A stretch of 64,000 nt of DNA from NCBI RefSeq assembly GCF_018736105.1, contig NZ_CP076135.1:2044001-2108000 (forward strand). The letters run 5' to 3'. Positions 17,001 to 24,033 of this stretch are shown here, one piece after another. Both the position numbers and the translations under genes were made by a program. How positions within the stretch are numbered: position 1 is the stretch's first letter; the number at the start of each line of letters is the position of its first letter. The DNA comes from Bradyrhizobium sediminis. GTDB lineage: Bacteria; Pseudomonadota; Alphaproteobacteria; Rhizobiales; Xanthobacteraceae. The notes under the pieces are model-generated. The model was not told the origin of the DNA. It made no database searches and worked only from the letters and a program-made list of their open reading frames with translations.

Positions 17001-17544
17001 GCAGGTGGTGGCCGACTATCAGACCATCCGGCTGTCGCTGAAGGGCCACCCGATGGAGTTCCTGCGGCCGATGTTTGCGAAGGAGGGCGTCGTTGCCTGC
17101 GAACGCGTCTGCCATGCCGACGACAAAAAGCGCGTGCGCTGCGCCGGCGTGGTGCTGGTGCGGCAGCGTCCGGGCAGTGCCAAGGGCGTGGTGTTCATGA
17201 CGCTGGAGGACGAAACCGGCATCGCCAATATCGTGGTATGGCCGAAGGTGATGGAGCAGTTCCGAAAAGAAGTAATGGGCGCGCGGCTCATTCTGGTCGA
17301 GGGCTATATCCAGAGCAGCCCGGAACAGGTGACGCATCTGGTCGCGCAACGGCTATACGACCGCTCGCATGACCTGGTCGGGCTCGCCAACGACGCGCCC
17401 AGCCGAAAACATCCGGTGCCGGCAGGCCCGGCGCTGATCGAACCGCTCAATGACGATCCGCGCGAGCATCCCGACAACCCGGCCCAGAAAATCCGCCATC
17501 CGCGCAATGTGCGGATCCTGACGCCCTCGCGGGATTTTCATTGA
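14074..17544 (+). CDS. dnaE2: DnaE2, error-prone DNA polymerase III alpha subunit
   Basis: A 1156-residue C-family polymerase starting MSCMDGMAYAEIGIATNFSF, with the start overlapping the imuB stop (ATGA). The PHP domain is at residues 8-270 (HNTLAGVV, YHHPARRPLQD). The catalytic palm motif is PPDIDVDFEH, and HVGGYVLTQDRLDSY and FPESHAASFAQLVYVS follow. A helix-hairpin-helix region and an OB fold (GVVFMTLEDETGIANIVVWP) end the protein. It carries out mutagenic synthesis past lesions with ImuA and ImuB. Unusually, codons 846-880 are read through a palindromic repeat (16611-16713) inserted in frame, just before the helix-hairpin-helix part. The frame stays open, so the gene is probably functional. 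Confidence 0.92.
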   Translation: MSCMDGMAYAEIGIATNFSFLRGGSHPQEYVQQASELRLPAIGIADHNTLAGVVRAYKELENPEVRCRPKLLVGSRLVFIDGTPDILVYPRDRAAYGRLCQLLTRGKRGDDADKTDKGECRLKLDDLLEFSEGQLLVLALPHRFEAATALQLLDLLQRSRADGVWLAASLLYRGDDRRRLSRLQRIAATARVPLLATNEVLYHHPARRPLQDVLTCIREKTTIDAIGRRLEANAERYLKPGHEMARLFRDAPEAIAETMRFADRITFSLDQLKYQYPDEPVPPGKTAQRHLEDLTWAGAHQRFPVRISPKTRKVLHKELRLIRKLKYAHYFLTVHDIVRYARSQNILCQGRGSAANSAVCYVLGVTSVDPTKVDLLFERFISKERLEPPDIDVDFEHSRREEVMQYVYRRYGRHRAAIIATVIHYRPRSAIRDVGKALGLTEDVTAALADTVWGSWGKGLDEMQVRQAGLDPQNSMVGLAVELAAELIEFPRHLSQHVGGYVLTQDRLDSYVPIGNAAMDDRTFIEWDKDDVDALNMMKVDVLALGMLTCIRKCFDLIADHKGERYELATVPQDVPEVYDMLCRGESLGVFQVESRAQMNMLPRLKPRIFYDLVIEVAIVRPGPIQGDMVHPYLRRRNGVEKVSYPSPSPAHGDKDELRRVLHKTLGVPLFQEQAMRIAIEAAKFTSEEANGLRRAMATFRNVGTIGKFESKMVNNMIARGYDPTFAKNCFDQIKGFGSYGFPESHAASFAQLVYVSSWLKHFHPDAFCCGLLNSQPMGFYAPAQIVGDARNNGVEVREVDVSFSHAQNTLEEGSGKYHAVRLGFRQIDGFHWIDPDEERLKRSVPSFRGAASATNPESRDSQMCDSTSEFVASATPRNDKGEKMDDWAERIVAARARRPFTSLEDFARDTGLPKRALILLADADAFRSIGLDRRAALWAVRRLPDDVPLPLFEIAVAREQPDEKARPLPEMPLPEQVVADYQTIRLSLKGHPMEFLRPMFAKEGVVACERVCHADDKKRVRCAGVVLVRQRPGSAKGVVFMTLEDETGIANIVVWPKVMEQFRKEVMGARLILVEGYIQSSPEQVTHLVAQRLYDRSHDLVGLANDAPSRKHPVPAGPALIEPLNDDPREHPDNPAQKIRHPRNVRILTPSRDFH
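16611..16713. repeat. Palindromic repeat element inserted in frame in dnaE2
   Basis: The 31-base outer arms, starting GTCATTCCGGGGCG at 16611-16641 and ending GCCCCGGAATGAC at 16713, are reverse complements with three mismatches. Inside are a perfect 14-base palindrome (GAATCTCGAGATTC, 16645-16658) and a 9-bp stem with a GATA loop (16660-16681). The whole can fold as a three-hairpin structure. Its sequence resembles dispersed intergenic repeats of Bradyrhizobium. Here it is translated as a linker (SFRGAASATNPES onwards) within the polymerase. Confidence 0.85.
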
Positions 17545-17626
17545 GGTGACCAAGAGCATTACGTCAGGAACCCGCCGTGTCCGCACAAAAGCGGAAGCCC
17601 AGCGGTAACCGTTTTGCTCCTGAACC

Positions 17627-17938
17627 CTAGAGTCCGGCAAATCCGCGCAGCTTTTTCACCGTTTCGGCGGCGTCCTTGGCTTCCTCGGTCGTCAGGACCG
17701 TGATCTCGCCGGTGCGCCTGTGCAAGACGCTGTGATGGATTGCCGCGCCTGAAAGGCCGTCCACGTCCGACTTCACCGCGATGTCGTCGATATCGGAGAG
17801 CGCGAACTCGACCGGCTTCTTGTTCCACAGCAGCATCTTCTGCTGCAGCGTTGCCTTGCCGGACTCCTTGTCGAGCGTAAGCGTCGTCGAGCCTGCTTTC
17901 AAAATGCACTTGCGCGGAGTTTCTTCGATATTCGCCAT
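17627..17938 (-). CDS. Small conserved cytoplasmic protein, PH-like fold suspected
   Basis: A 103-residue protein starting MANIEETPRKCILKAG, chosen because AAGGGGA lies a few bases before the ATG. I do not recognise a named family. The pattern of strands (STTLTLDKESGKATLQ, PVEFALSDIDDIAVKS, HHSVLHRRTGEITVLT) followed by a C-terminal helix (EEAKDAAETVKKLRGF) resembles bacterial PH-like domains; this is an inference. An open frame continues upstream and looks like a signal peptide (RVISLAACVWASPCFAA), but only a GTG could start it and it has no ribosome site, so I left it out. It converges on dnaE2. Confidence 0.6.
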   Translation of the reverse strand: MANIEETPRKCILKAGSTTLTLDKESGKATLQQKMLLWNKKPVEFALSDIDDIAVKSDVDGLSGAAIHHSVLHRRTGEITVLTTEEAKDAAETVKKLRGFAGL

Positions 17939-18330
17939 GGCAAGGTCCCCTTGGTTTCCTGCTTTCACATGCCAGTTATCGAGTGATGCCTTGGGTTGCG
18001 TGGTGTCGATGCGGTCCTCCTTCGCTGCAAAACAAGGCGATGCCCACACGCAAGCCGCCAGAGAGATGACCCTGACGGCTTGCCGTTGCGTGGTGATTGC
18101 GTGGAGGTGTGCTGCGTCGAGCGGCGTCGAACGTAACCGTGCCTAACCACGCCATGGGACGCACGGTCTCACTGAAATGAGGCGCGGTGCGTTGCCAGTG
18201 TGTCGGACCAACGATCCCCGATGCCGCGAATGCTGTCATGCACGATGACGTCGATCAAGCCAGCGTTGCTGTCCTATCGACGCCGGGATGCCGAAGCCTG
18301 TCGAGACGGCGCGCAATCGCCAGGACGGGC
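17939..18330. other. Intergenic region of about 390 bp
   Basis: No gene can be supported. On the minus strand, directly before the small protein gene, an open frame encodes a signal-peptide-like stretch (about 18010-18080) without a credible start codon, which may be a relic. No hairpin with a T tract was seen. Confidence 0.5.
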
Positions 18331-19245
18331 CTATTCCTCATCCACGCCCGGCGCCTGCCTCAGCATGAAATGACCGAATGCCGAGGCGATGGGCTTGGCC
18401 CGATCGTCCTGCCAGGCCTGCGCCTCGAAAGCGACGACGCGCCGACCCTGCTTGACGATCGACACGTTGGCGTAGCTGTCCAGCGCGCGGCCGGAGCGCA
18501 AATAATTGATGGTGAGGCCGATCGGCTTCGGCGGCGACACGCCGAGTTCGCGCGTCACGCCCACGATCGCGGCCGTTTCGAGGAAGGCGCCGGTCATGCC
18601 GCCGTGGATGGCGGGCAGGATCGGGTTGCCGATGATCCTTGGCGAGAAGGGCATGACCAGCGTGCCATCCTCGCCGATGCGGATGCCGAGACAACGCGCG
18701 AAGGGGCTTTGGGCGAATGGGCCGGTCGGATCCTCCGGCGCTTCAAGCGTCGGCAGTGCGCGATCCTCCATCGCCCGGTCCCGAAGCATGTTGGTCCGGT
18801 TCGCGCCGATCATGAAGCAGGCCGTTGCGGTGGCGACGGGATCGTCCTCGGATTCCTGGTAGGCCGTCGAGCGCACGAAGGCGATCGAGCGGGTTACGCG
18901 GGAGCAAAACGAATGCGCCTTGATGTCGAGGCCGGGCGTTGCGGGCTTCTGATAGTCGATGCGCAGGTCGAGCGTGGCGATCGCGCGCGTCCCATCGAGC
19001 GCGAGCTGGACGGCCATGCCGCAGCTCTCGTCGAGCATGGCGGTGACGACGCCGCCGTGAAGAACGCCCGTCCCGGTGTCGCCGACGAAGACGGGGCGGT
19101 ACGGCAGGCTCGACCAGGCTTCGCCAGGGGCGGCGCGGTCGAGCCGAAGTCCGCTGATGTAACCATAGACGGAGCGGCGGCCCTGGATGGCTTCGGCCAG
19201 TTCGTCAAACGGCAGTGGCGTGTTGAGTATCGGTGTTTTGGACAT
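18331..19245 (-). CDS. Double-hotdog PaaI-type acyl-CoA thioesterase
   Basis: A 304-residue protein with two hotdog domains in tandem. Each half has the PaaI/4HBT active-site signature: LHGGVVTAMLDESCGMAV in the N-terminal half and IHGGMTGAFLETAAIVGV in the C-terminal half. Matching central strands (ATLDLRIDYQKPA and GLTINYLRSGRA) follow each one. Such fused proteins hydrolyse acyl- or aryl-CoA esters in the cytoplasm. Most single-domain relatives are about 140 residues, so this is a duplication and fusion. The two halves have diverged, and the acidic residue is D in one and E in the other. The substrate is unknown. Confidence 0.85.
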   Translation of the reverse strand: MSKTPILNTPLPFDELAEAIQGRRSVYGYISGLRLDRAAPGEAWSSLPYRPVFVGDTGTGVLHGGVVTAMLDESCGMAVQLALDGTRAIATLDLRIDYQKPATPGLDIKAHSFCSRVTRSIAFVRSTAYQESEDDPVATATACFMIGANRTNMLRDRAMEDRALPTLEAPEDPTGPFAQSPFARCLGIRIGEDGTLVMPFSPRIIGNPILPAIHGGMTGAFLETAAIVGVTRELGVSPPKPIGLTINYLRSGRALDSYANVSIVKQGRRVVAFEAQAWQDDRAKPIASAFGHFMLRQAPGVDEE

Positions 19246-19312
19246 GCCGGCGTTCTAGAGCAGGTTGCGAAGTGAGCAAGAGATGGCGCGCCCCGCGCCA
19301 AACGACCGTCGT

Positions 19313-20785
19313 TCAGCCCTGCGTCACGTGCACCCTGGGCGTCCGTCCGGAATTCCATTGGCCGCCGACCGCCCGCTCGATCTGCGCCGCCAGCTGCAGC
19401 AGCAGCCCATCATTGGCCTGCTTTGCCTGTGCTTGAATGCCGAGCGGCAACCCATTCTCATGTTCCGCCAGCGGCAGCGAGATCGCGGGAATTCCGCACA
19501 GATTGGCGAGCGGCGTGAAGGCGAAGTTGCGCCATAGATTGCCGAACCAATCCAGCACCGATGGATTGTCCGATATCGTCAGGTATTCGGTGGTGCCGAC
19601 CTTCGGTGTCGGCAGCGCGGTGACCGGCGTCAGGATGATATCCCATTCCTCGAAGAACGCTCCGAAGCCGCGGGATGTTGTGTTGAAGACCGCCTGCATG
19701 CGCGCCCGCTCGGCAAACGACGTGTGCCGGCCTGCTTCCCAGATCCTGATGTTGACGGGCTCGACGAGATCCGCTGGCGGCCGGTCCAGCCCGCGTGCCG
19801 CGAGCATGTTGCCGATCACGACCGCAAAATTGCTGATGTAGCAGGTGGTCTGGGCGTCGAACGCGGCGCGATAGTCGATCTCGGGTAACGCGTAATCCAC
19901 GCGATGGCCGAGGCCTTCGAGGAATCGCCCGACTCTTTCGAGCTCCGATGCGATCTGCGGTGTCGCCCGATAGTCGCCCCATTGGTGCGAGAGCGCGATC
20001 TTGAGCGGTCGCGGATCGCGCTTGATCATGTCCTGGTAAGGCTGCGGTGAGGTCCAGAACGGCATGAATTCGCCCGGCCCGGGACCGCGGCATGCATCGA
20101 CGAAAGCCGCGGTATCGCGTACCGAACGCGACTGGCAGCCCTGGATCGATACCAGCCCGGTCAAATCCGACAGGTGCGGCGCGAGCGAGAACACCCCCCG
20201 TGAAACCTTGAGACCGATGTTGCCATTGACCCCGGCCGGAATGCGGATCGAACCTCCGCCGTCAGTGGCATGCGCGATTGGCACGACGCCCGCCGCGACC
20301 ATGGCGGCGCTGCCGGCGGAGGATCCGCATGTCGTGTAGTCCGTGTTCCACGGGTTGCGGGTGACGTAGACGGCGGGATTGTCTGCCGAACTGCAAACGC
20401 CGAACTCCGGCGTGGTCGTCCGTCCGATCAGGTTGAGTCCCGCCTGGCGCATCTTCGCCGTCAGGAAAGTATCGGCGGTGGCGCGATTGCCGCGCATCAG
20501 CAGCGAGCCCATTTCCTGCAAGCGCCCCTTCATCGTCGGGCCCAGATCCTTCATCAGGAAGGGCAGGCCGGCAAAGGGCCCCGCGAGATTGGCATCCTTG
20601 CCGGGATCGGCGATCGCGTCCTCGAAGACCTCGACCACTCCCGACAGCGCCGGATCGACCTTGGCGATGCCTGCAGCTGCCTGACTTGCCAATTCCTTTG
20701 CCGTCAGTTCGCCCTTCCTGACGCGTGCGGCCAGCGCCACTCCGTCGTGCTGCGCCCAATCGTTCCAGCTCATCGGCAAAGTCAT
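19313..20785 (-). CDS. Amidase signature family enzyme
   Basis: A 490-residue amidase. The catalytic triad is readable: Lys79 in PFLMKDLG, cis-Ser155 in TTCGSSAGSAAMVAAG, and nucleophile Ser179 in HATDGGGSIRIPAG. These enzymes hydrolyse amides such as 6-aminohexanoate dimers, aryl amides or indoleacetamide; the substrate is not clear. The start at MTLPMSWNDWAQ is preferred because GAAGGG sits about 10 bases before it, whereas an ATG three codons upstream is too close. The consensus GGSSGG is CGSSAG here, a conservative variation. Cytoplasmic, no signal peptide. Confidence 0.88.
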   Translation of the reverse strand: MTLPMSWNDWAQHDGVALAARVRKGELTAKELASQAAAGIAKVDPALSGVVEVFEDAIADPGKDANLAGPFAGLPFLMKDLGPTMKGRLQEMGSLLMRGNRATADTFLTAKMRQAGLNLIGRTTTPEFGVCSSADNPAVYVTRNPWNTDYTTCGSSAGSAAMVAAGVVPIAHATDGGGSIRIPAGVNGNIGLKVSRGVFSLAPHLSDLTGLVSIQGCQSRSVRDTAAFVDACRGPGPGEFMPFWTSPQPYQDMIKRDPRPLKIALSHQWGDYRATPQIASELERVGRFLEGLGHRVDYALPEIDYRAAFDAQTTCYISNFAVVIGNMLAARGLDRPPADLVEPVNIRIWEAGRHTSFAERARMQAVFNTTSRGFGAFFEEWDIILTPVTALPTPKVGTTEYLTISDNPSVLDWFGNLWRNFAFTPLANLCGIPAISLPLAEHENGLPLGIQAQAKQANDGLLLQLAAQIERAVGGQWNSGRTPRVHVTQG

Positions 20786-21098
20786 GCGATTCATTCCCTT
20801 CGGTGCGGCGCCACCTTAGTTTCGCACCATGGCAAGTCAATCAATCGAGATGCATGGGAATCCGGGCTCAGGCGGTTCGCGTCATCCCGCCTTGAAACGA
20901 TCTGCGTCTGATCGGGGTCGCGGTGGAAGTCCGCTTTGACTCCACGAGACATTTTGCAATCTCTTCTCGAACCCTTCCTCGGCGCAACTCCCTCGTCCCT
21001 TGCAGCTTTCGGAAGAGCCCCGGTTCTGTTACCGTTTGGGGGCGCCCCGGCGGCGTGATTTGCCCTCGCTGCCAAGGGTAACATGTCGGGAGGTGACG
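20786..21098. other. Divergent intergenic region of about 310 bp
   Basis: Lies between the amidase gene (leftwards) and the DUF1326 gene (rightwards), so it must hold both promoters. I see no clear operator, repeat or small gene. A GGGAGGTG ribosome site precedes the DUF1326 start. Confidence 0.5.
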
Positions 21099-21734
21099 AT
21101 GGCCAACACCACTTGGATGATCAAGGGACGTGAATTCGTTAATTGCAATTGCTCTTACGGTTGTCCCTGCCAATTCGACGGATTGCCGACCCACGGACAT
21201 TGCCGAGCGGTCGCCGGCTTCGAGATAGAGCAGGGTTATCATGGGTCGACGAAGCTCGACGGTCTGAAGTTCGTCGGGATCTTCCGCTGGCCAGGCGCAA
21301 TCCACGAGGGCAAGGGCGAAGCCGCGGTGGTGATCGACGAGCGCGCGACCGAGGCACAACGCGGGGTGCTGTTGCGGATCCTCAGCGGCCAGGACACCGA
21401 GCCGGGAGCGACCGTCTTCAACGTATTCGCCTCGACGCTCGAAAAGCTGCACGATCCGATCTTCGCTCCGATCGAGTTTCAGGTTGATGTTGCAGAGCGG
21501 AAGGCTCGACTGGTCGTGAAGGGCGTTACCGAAGGCCACGGCGAGCCGATCCTCAATCCAGTGACGGGAGCGGCGCACCGGGTTCGCATCGATATGGTGG
21601 GCGGCTTCGAATACCGGCTTGCCGAAGTCGGACGCGGCTGGACCAAGACGGCGCAACCGATCAAGTTCGAACTCACCGATTCCTACGGTCAATTTGCGGA
21701 AATTCACCTGTGCCAAAGCGGCATCGTGCATTGA
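21099..21734 (+). CDS. DUF1326 domain protein
   Basis: A 211-residue protein with start MANTTWMIKGREF behind a strong Shine-Dalgarno (GGGAGGTG). The N-terminus has a dense Cys motif, FVNCNCSYGCPCQFDG, typical of DUF1326 and suggestive of metal or thiol chemistry. The rest is predicted beta-rich with no membrane segment. The function of DUF1326 is not known. It is followed after 6 bp by a DUF2182 membrane protein gene; this pair is commonly found together, so they probably form one functional unit. Confidence 0.85.
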   Translation: MANTTWMIKGREFVNCNCSYGCPCQFDGLPTHGHCRAVAGFEIEQGYHGSTKLDGLKFVGIFRWPGAIHEGKGEAAVVIDERATEAQRGVLLRILSGQDTEPGATVFNVFASTLEKLHDPIFAPIEFQVDVAERKARLVVKGVTEGHGEPILNPVTGAAHRVRIDMVGGFEYRLAEVGRGWTKTAQPIKFELTDSYGQFAEIHLCQSGIVH

Positions 21735-21740
21735 GCTGAT

Positions 21741-22562
21741 ATGGTCGGTGGGACCCTCGAGGCCATTCTGCGACGCGACCGCGCGATCGTAGCCGCCGCG
21801 CTGGTTGTCGTGACGGCGCTCGCCTGGAGCTACCTGCTCTGGCTTGTCGCCGACATGGACATGGGTGGCATGGATATGTCGGGCTTTCGGATGGTCCCCG
21901 CCGGCATGGGTCTGATGAAGCCGGCCACCGCACCCTGGAACGCAATCGAGTTTGCGTTTGTGTTCGCCATGTGGGCGGTGATGATGATCGGCATGATGAC
22001 GCCGTCGGCTACGCCCATGATCTTGCTATATGCGCGGGTCGGCGGACAGGCGGCAAACACAGGCAAGGCGCTGGCCGCGGCCTGGTGGTTCGCGGCCGGC
22101 TATCTTCTGGTCTGGACCGTGTTCGCGTTCGCCGCCACGTTGGCGCAATGGGTGCTGGAGCGGGAGAGCTTGCTCACGCCGGCGATGGCCGGCGCGGGCG
22201 GGGTGTTCGGCGGCATCGTCATGATTGCAGCCGGCCTTTATCAGTGGATGCCGCTCAAGGACGCCTGCCTTCGGCAATGCCAGGCGCCGTGGTTGTTCAT
22301 TCAGCGCCACGGTGGTTTTCGCGGTGACATGCCCGGTTCGCTTCTGCTCGGCGCCCGCCACGGGATGTACTGCGTCGGCTGCTGTTGGGCGCTGATGGCG
22401 TTGTTGTTCGTAGGTGGGGTGATGAACGTGCTGTGGATCGCCGCGATTACGATCTTCGTCCTGGCTGAGAAGATCGTTCCGGCTGGCCGTGCGATCTCGC
22501 GCATCGCAGGCCTGGGATTCCTGGCCTGGGGTGCCTGGCTGCTGAAGGATGCATTGGTATGA
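21741..22562 (+). CDS. DUF2182 Met-rich integral membrane protein
   Basis: A 273-residue multi-spanning membrane protein. After the first helix comes a Met-rich loop (MDMGGMDMSGFRMVPAGMG), followed by AMWAVMMIGMMTPSATPMIL, the conserved DUF2182 block. Further helices include AAAWWFAAGYLLVWTVFAF and the Cys-containing YCVGCCWALMALLFVGG. Met and Cys clusters suggest binding of a soft metal such as copper, but this is inference; the family is only described as a predicted metal-binding membrane protein. It starts 6 bp after the DUF1326 gene and is surely co-transcribed. Confidence 0.85.
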   Translation: MVGGTLEAILRRDRAIVAAALVVVTALAWSYLLWLVADMDMGGMDMSGFRMVPAGMGLMKPATAPWNAIEFAFVFAMWAVMMIGMMTPSATPMILLYARVGGQAANTGKALAAAWWFAAGYLLVWTVFAFAATLAQWVLERESLLTPAMAGAGGVFGGIVMIAAGLYQWMPLKDACLRQCQAPWLFIQRHGGFRGDMPGSLLLGARHGMYCVGCCWALMALLFVGGVMNVLWIAAITIFVLAEKIVPAGRAISRIAGLGFLAWGAWLLKDALV

Positions 22563-22625
22563 TCGACATCATGCCTCATTCGGCCGCCTCATCGGCGCGG
22601 GCAATCGGCTAGACGATCGGACCAG

Positions 22626-23315
22626 TTACTGGCGCAATGTTCGGGCAACGCGGATGCTCATATAGATGAGGCGATTGGGGGAGCCGAACCACATGCGTGC
22701 AGCCGATCTGGCGGTTTGAGCGCTTCGGCTGAAGGCGCCACCGCGAAGAACATGCCCACCGCAATTCCCGGTCATCCAGGCTGAACCGTCGGATGGCGCT
22801 CCATCGTAATTTTCGTTCCAGCAATCCTCGACCCAATCATAGACGTTGCCGTGAATCTGATAGAGCCCCCAGGGATTGGGAGCAAATGACTGAACCGGCA
22901 AGGGGCGCGCTCGCTCGGCGGTCTGATGTAGGTCAAGGCTCGCAGACGTCAGTTCGCGATTGCCGGGAGCGCAATTTGCCTGCGCGGGCAGGAACGTGTC
23001 CCCCCACCAATACGCCATTGTCGTCCCGGCGCGCGCGACATACTCGCGCTCAGCTTCGCTGAGAAGGCGATAGGTCCTGCCGGTGGTACGGGAGAGCCAG
23101 GCAACGTACTCCTTGGCATCATCCCACAGGATATTGATTACCGGCTGCATCCCGCGCCCCCAGCCTCGGTCGGAAGATTGAAAGCTGCAGCCCCTTGCCG
23201 CTACGCAAGCATCCCACTCGCCAAATGTCACGGGAAAGCGATCCACACTGAATGGTCGTGCGAAGTTTACCTTGTGTTGAGGCCTCTCGTCGGGGGTGCA
23301 GGATCGCACACCCAA
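22626..23315 (-). pseudogene. Formylglycine-generating-enzyme-like (SUMF1) protein, 5' truncated
   Basis: The frame matches the FGE-sulfatase/SUMF1 family from just after the usual MVVIPAG-F-MGS start: RPQHKVNFARPFSVDRFPVT, GWGRGMQPVINILWDDAKEY, YRLLSEAEREYVARAGT, GNVYDWVEDCW, VLRGGAFS and the closing R-AAR. The N-terminal strand and any signal peptide are missing, and an in-frame stop lies 9 bp before the TTG at 23315. The highly conserved SEAEWEYAARAG reads SEAEREYVARAG here. Such bacterial proteins are often non-catalytic domains linked to signalling. I infer a degraded or shortened gene at the end of the cyclase-redoxin operon. Confidence 0.65.
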
Positions 23316-23334
23316 AACACACTACCGCGCCTGG

Positions 23335-24015
23335 CTAGCCTGCAACCTGGGAGGCGGCCGACATCAGCTCCTGCGACGTCGGCGCTCCGAACATGCGGCG
23401 GCCGCCTTCGGGAACTTCGGTAAAGCTCCAGCGCACGATCCCCTCCCGGTCGAGCAGGAACTGGCCGAAGAGCTGGCCTGTGCCCGTTGCGGCCATGCGC
23501 TGATCGGCTTCCGTCATTTCGTAGCCGTCTTTTGCGTTGAGGACATCGGCCGCCGCGATCGGATTCATCGGCTCCGGCAGTTCGCCCGGCAATGCCATCC
23601 GCATGCTCATCACCGCGTTCATGCCCATCTTGCGCGGCCATTCGGTTTCGCTCTCGGTGAACTCGAGATTGGGCAAGCCGAACGCGCGGTGCGAGATGCG
23701 CTCGGGGTCGGACGCGGCGAGCAGGTTGGGCAACGGATGGTAACGGAAATAGAGCCGCGCACGCTCGATCGGCGTATTGACCACCGTGAGACTTTCGATG
23801 CCTTTCTCGCGCAGGGCGACGTCAAGTTGCGCCTGCGCCGCGATATGGCGCCGGCAGAACGGGCAATGCAGGCCTCGAAACAAGCCGACCAATATCGGGC
23901 TGTGGCCGCGAAAGTCATCCAGTGCGATCTTGCCCTGGCGCGTGATCGCGTCCAGCACGATGTTCGGTGCGCGGTCGCCCGGCTGGAGTGGCCCATCGAC
24001 ATGAAGTTCGGACAT
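23335..24015 (-). CDS. Redoxin (AhpC/TSA-like) thiol oxidoreductase
   Basis: A 226-residue thioredoxin-fold protein. The N-terminal part LQPGDRAPNIVLDAITRQG and the active site GLFRGLHCPFCRRHIAAQ, a C-x2-C at about residues 51-54, place it in the AhpC/TSA-redoxin group. A C-terminal strand TGQLFGQFLLDREGIVRWSF with EGG closes the fold. It should reduce peroxides or disulfides in the cytoplasm, as no signal is present. It follows the cyclase gene after 18 bp and precedes the truncated FGE-like frame by about 20 bp, so the three form one transcript. Confidence 0.82.
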   Translation of the reverse strand: MSELHVDGPLQPGDRAPNIVLDAITRQGKIALDDFRGHSPILVGLFRGLHCPFCRRHIAAQAQLDVALREKGIESLTVVNTPIERARLYFRYHPLPNLLAASDPERISHRAFGLPNLEFTESETEWPRKMGMNAVMSMRMALPGELPEPMNPIAAADVLNAKDGYEMTEADQRMAATGTGQLFGQFLLDREGIVRWSFTEVPEGGRRMFGAPTSQELMSAASQVAG

Positions 24016-24033
24016 GGTGACCTCCTTTGCTTG

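Noticed and set aside
17976..18239. An 87-codon minus-strand frame upstream of the small PH-like gene
   Set aside because: Biased composition and no ribosome site; the neighbouring frame with a signal-like stretch also lacks a start.
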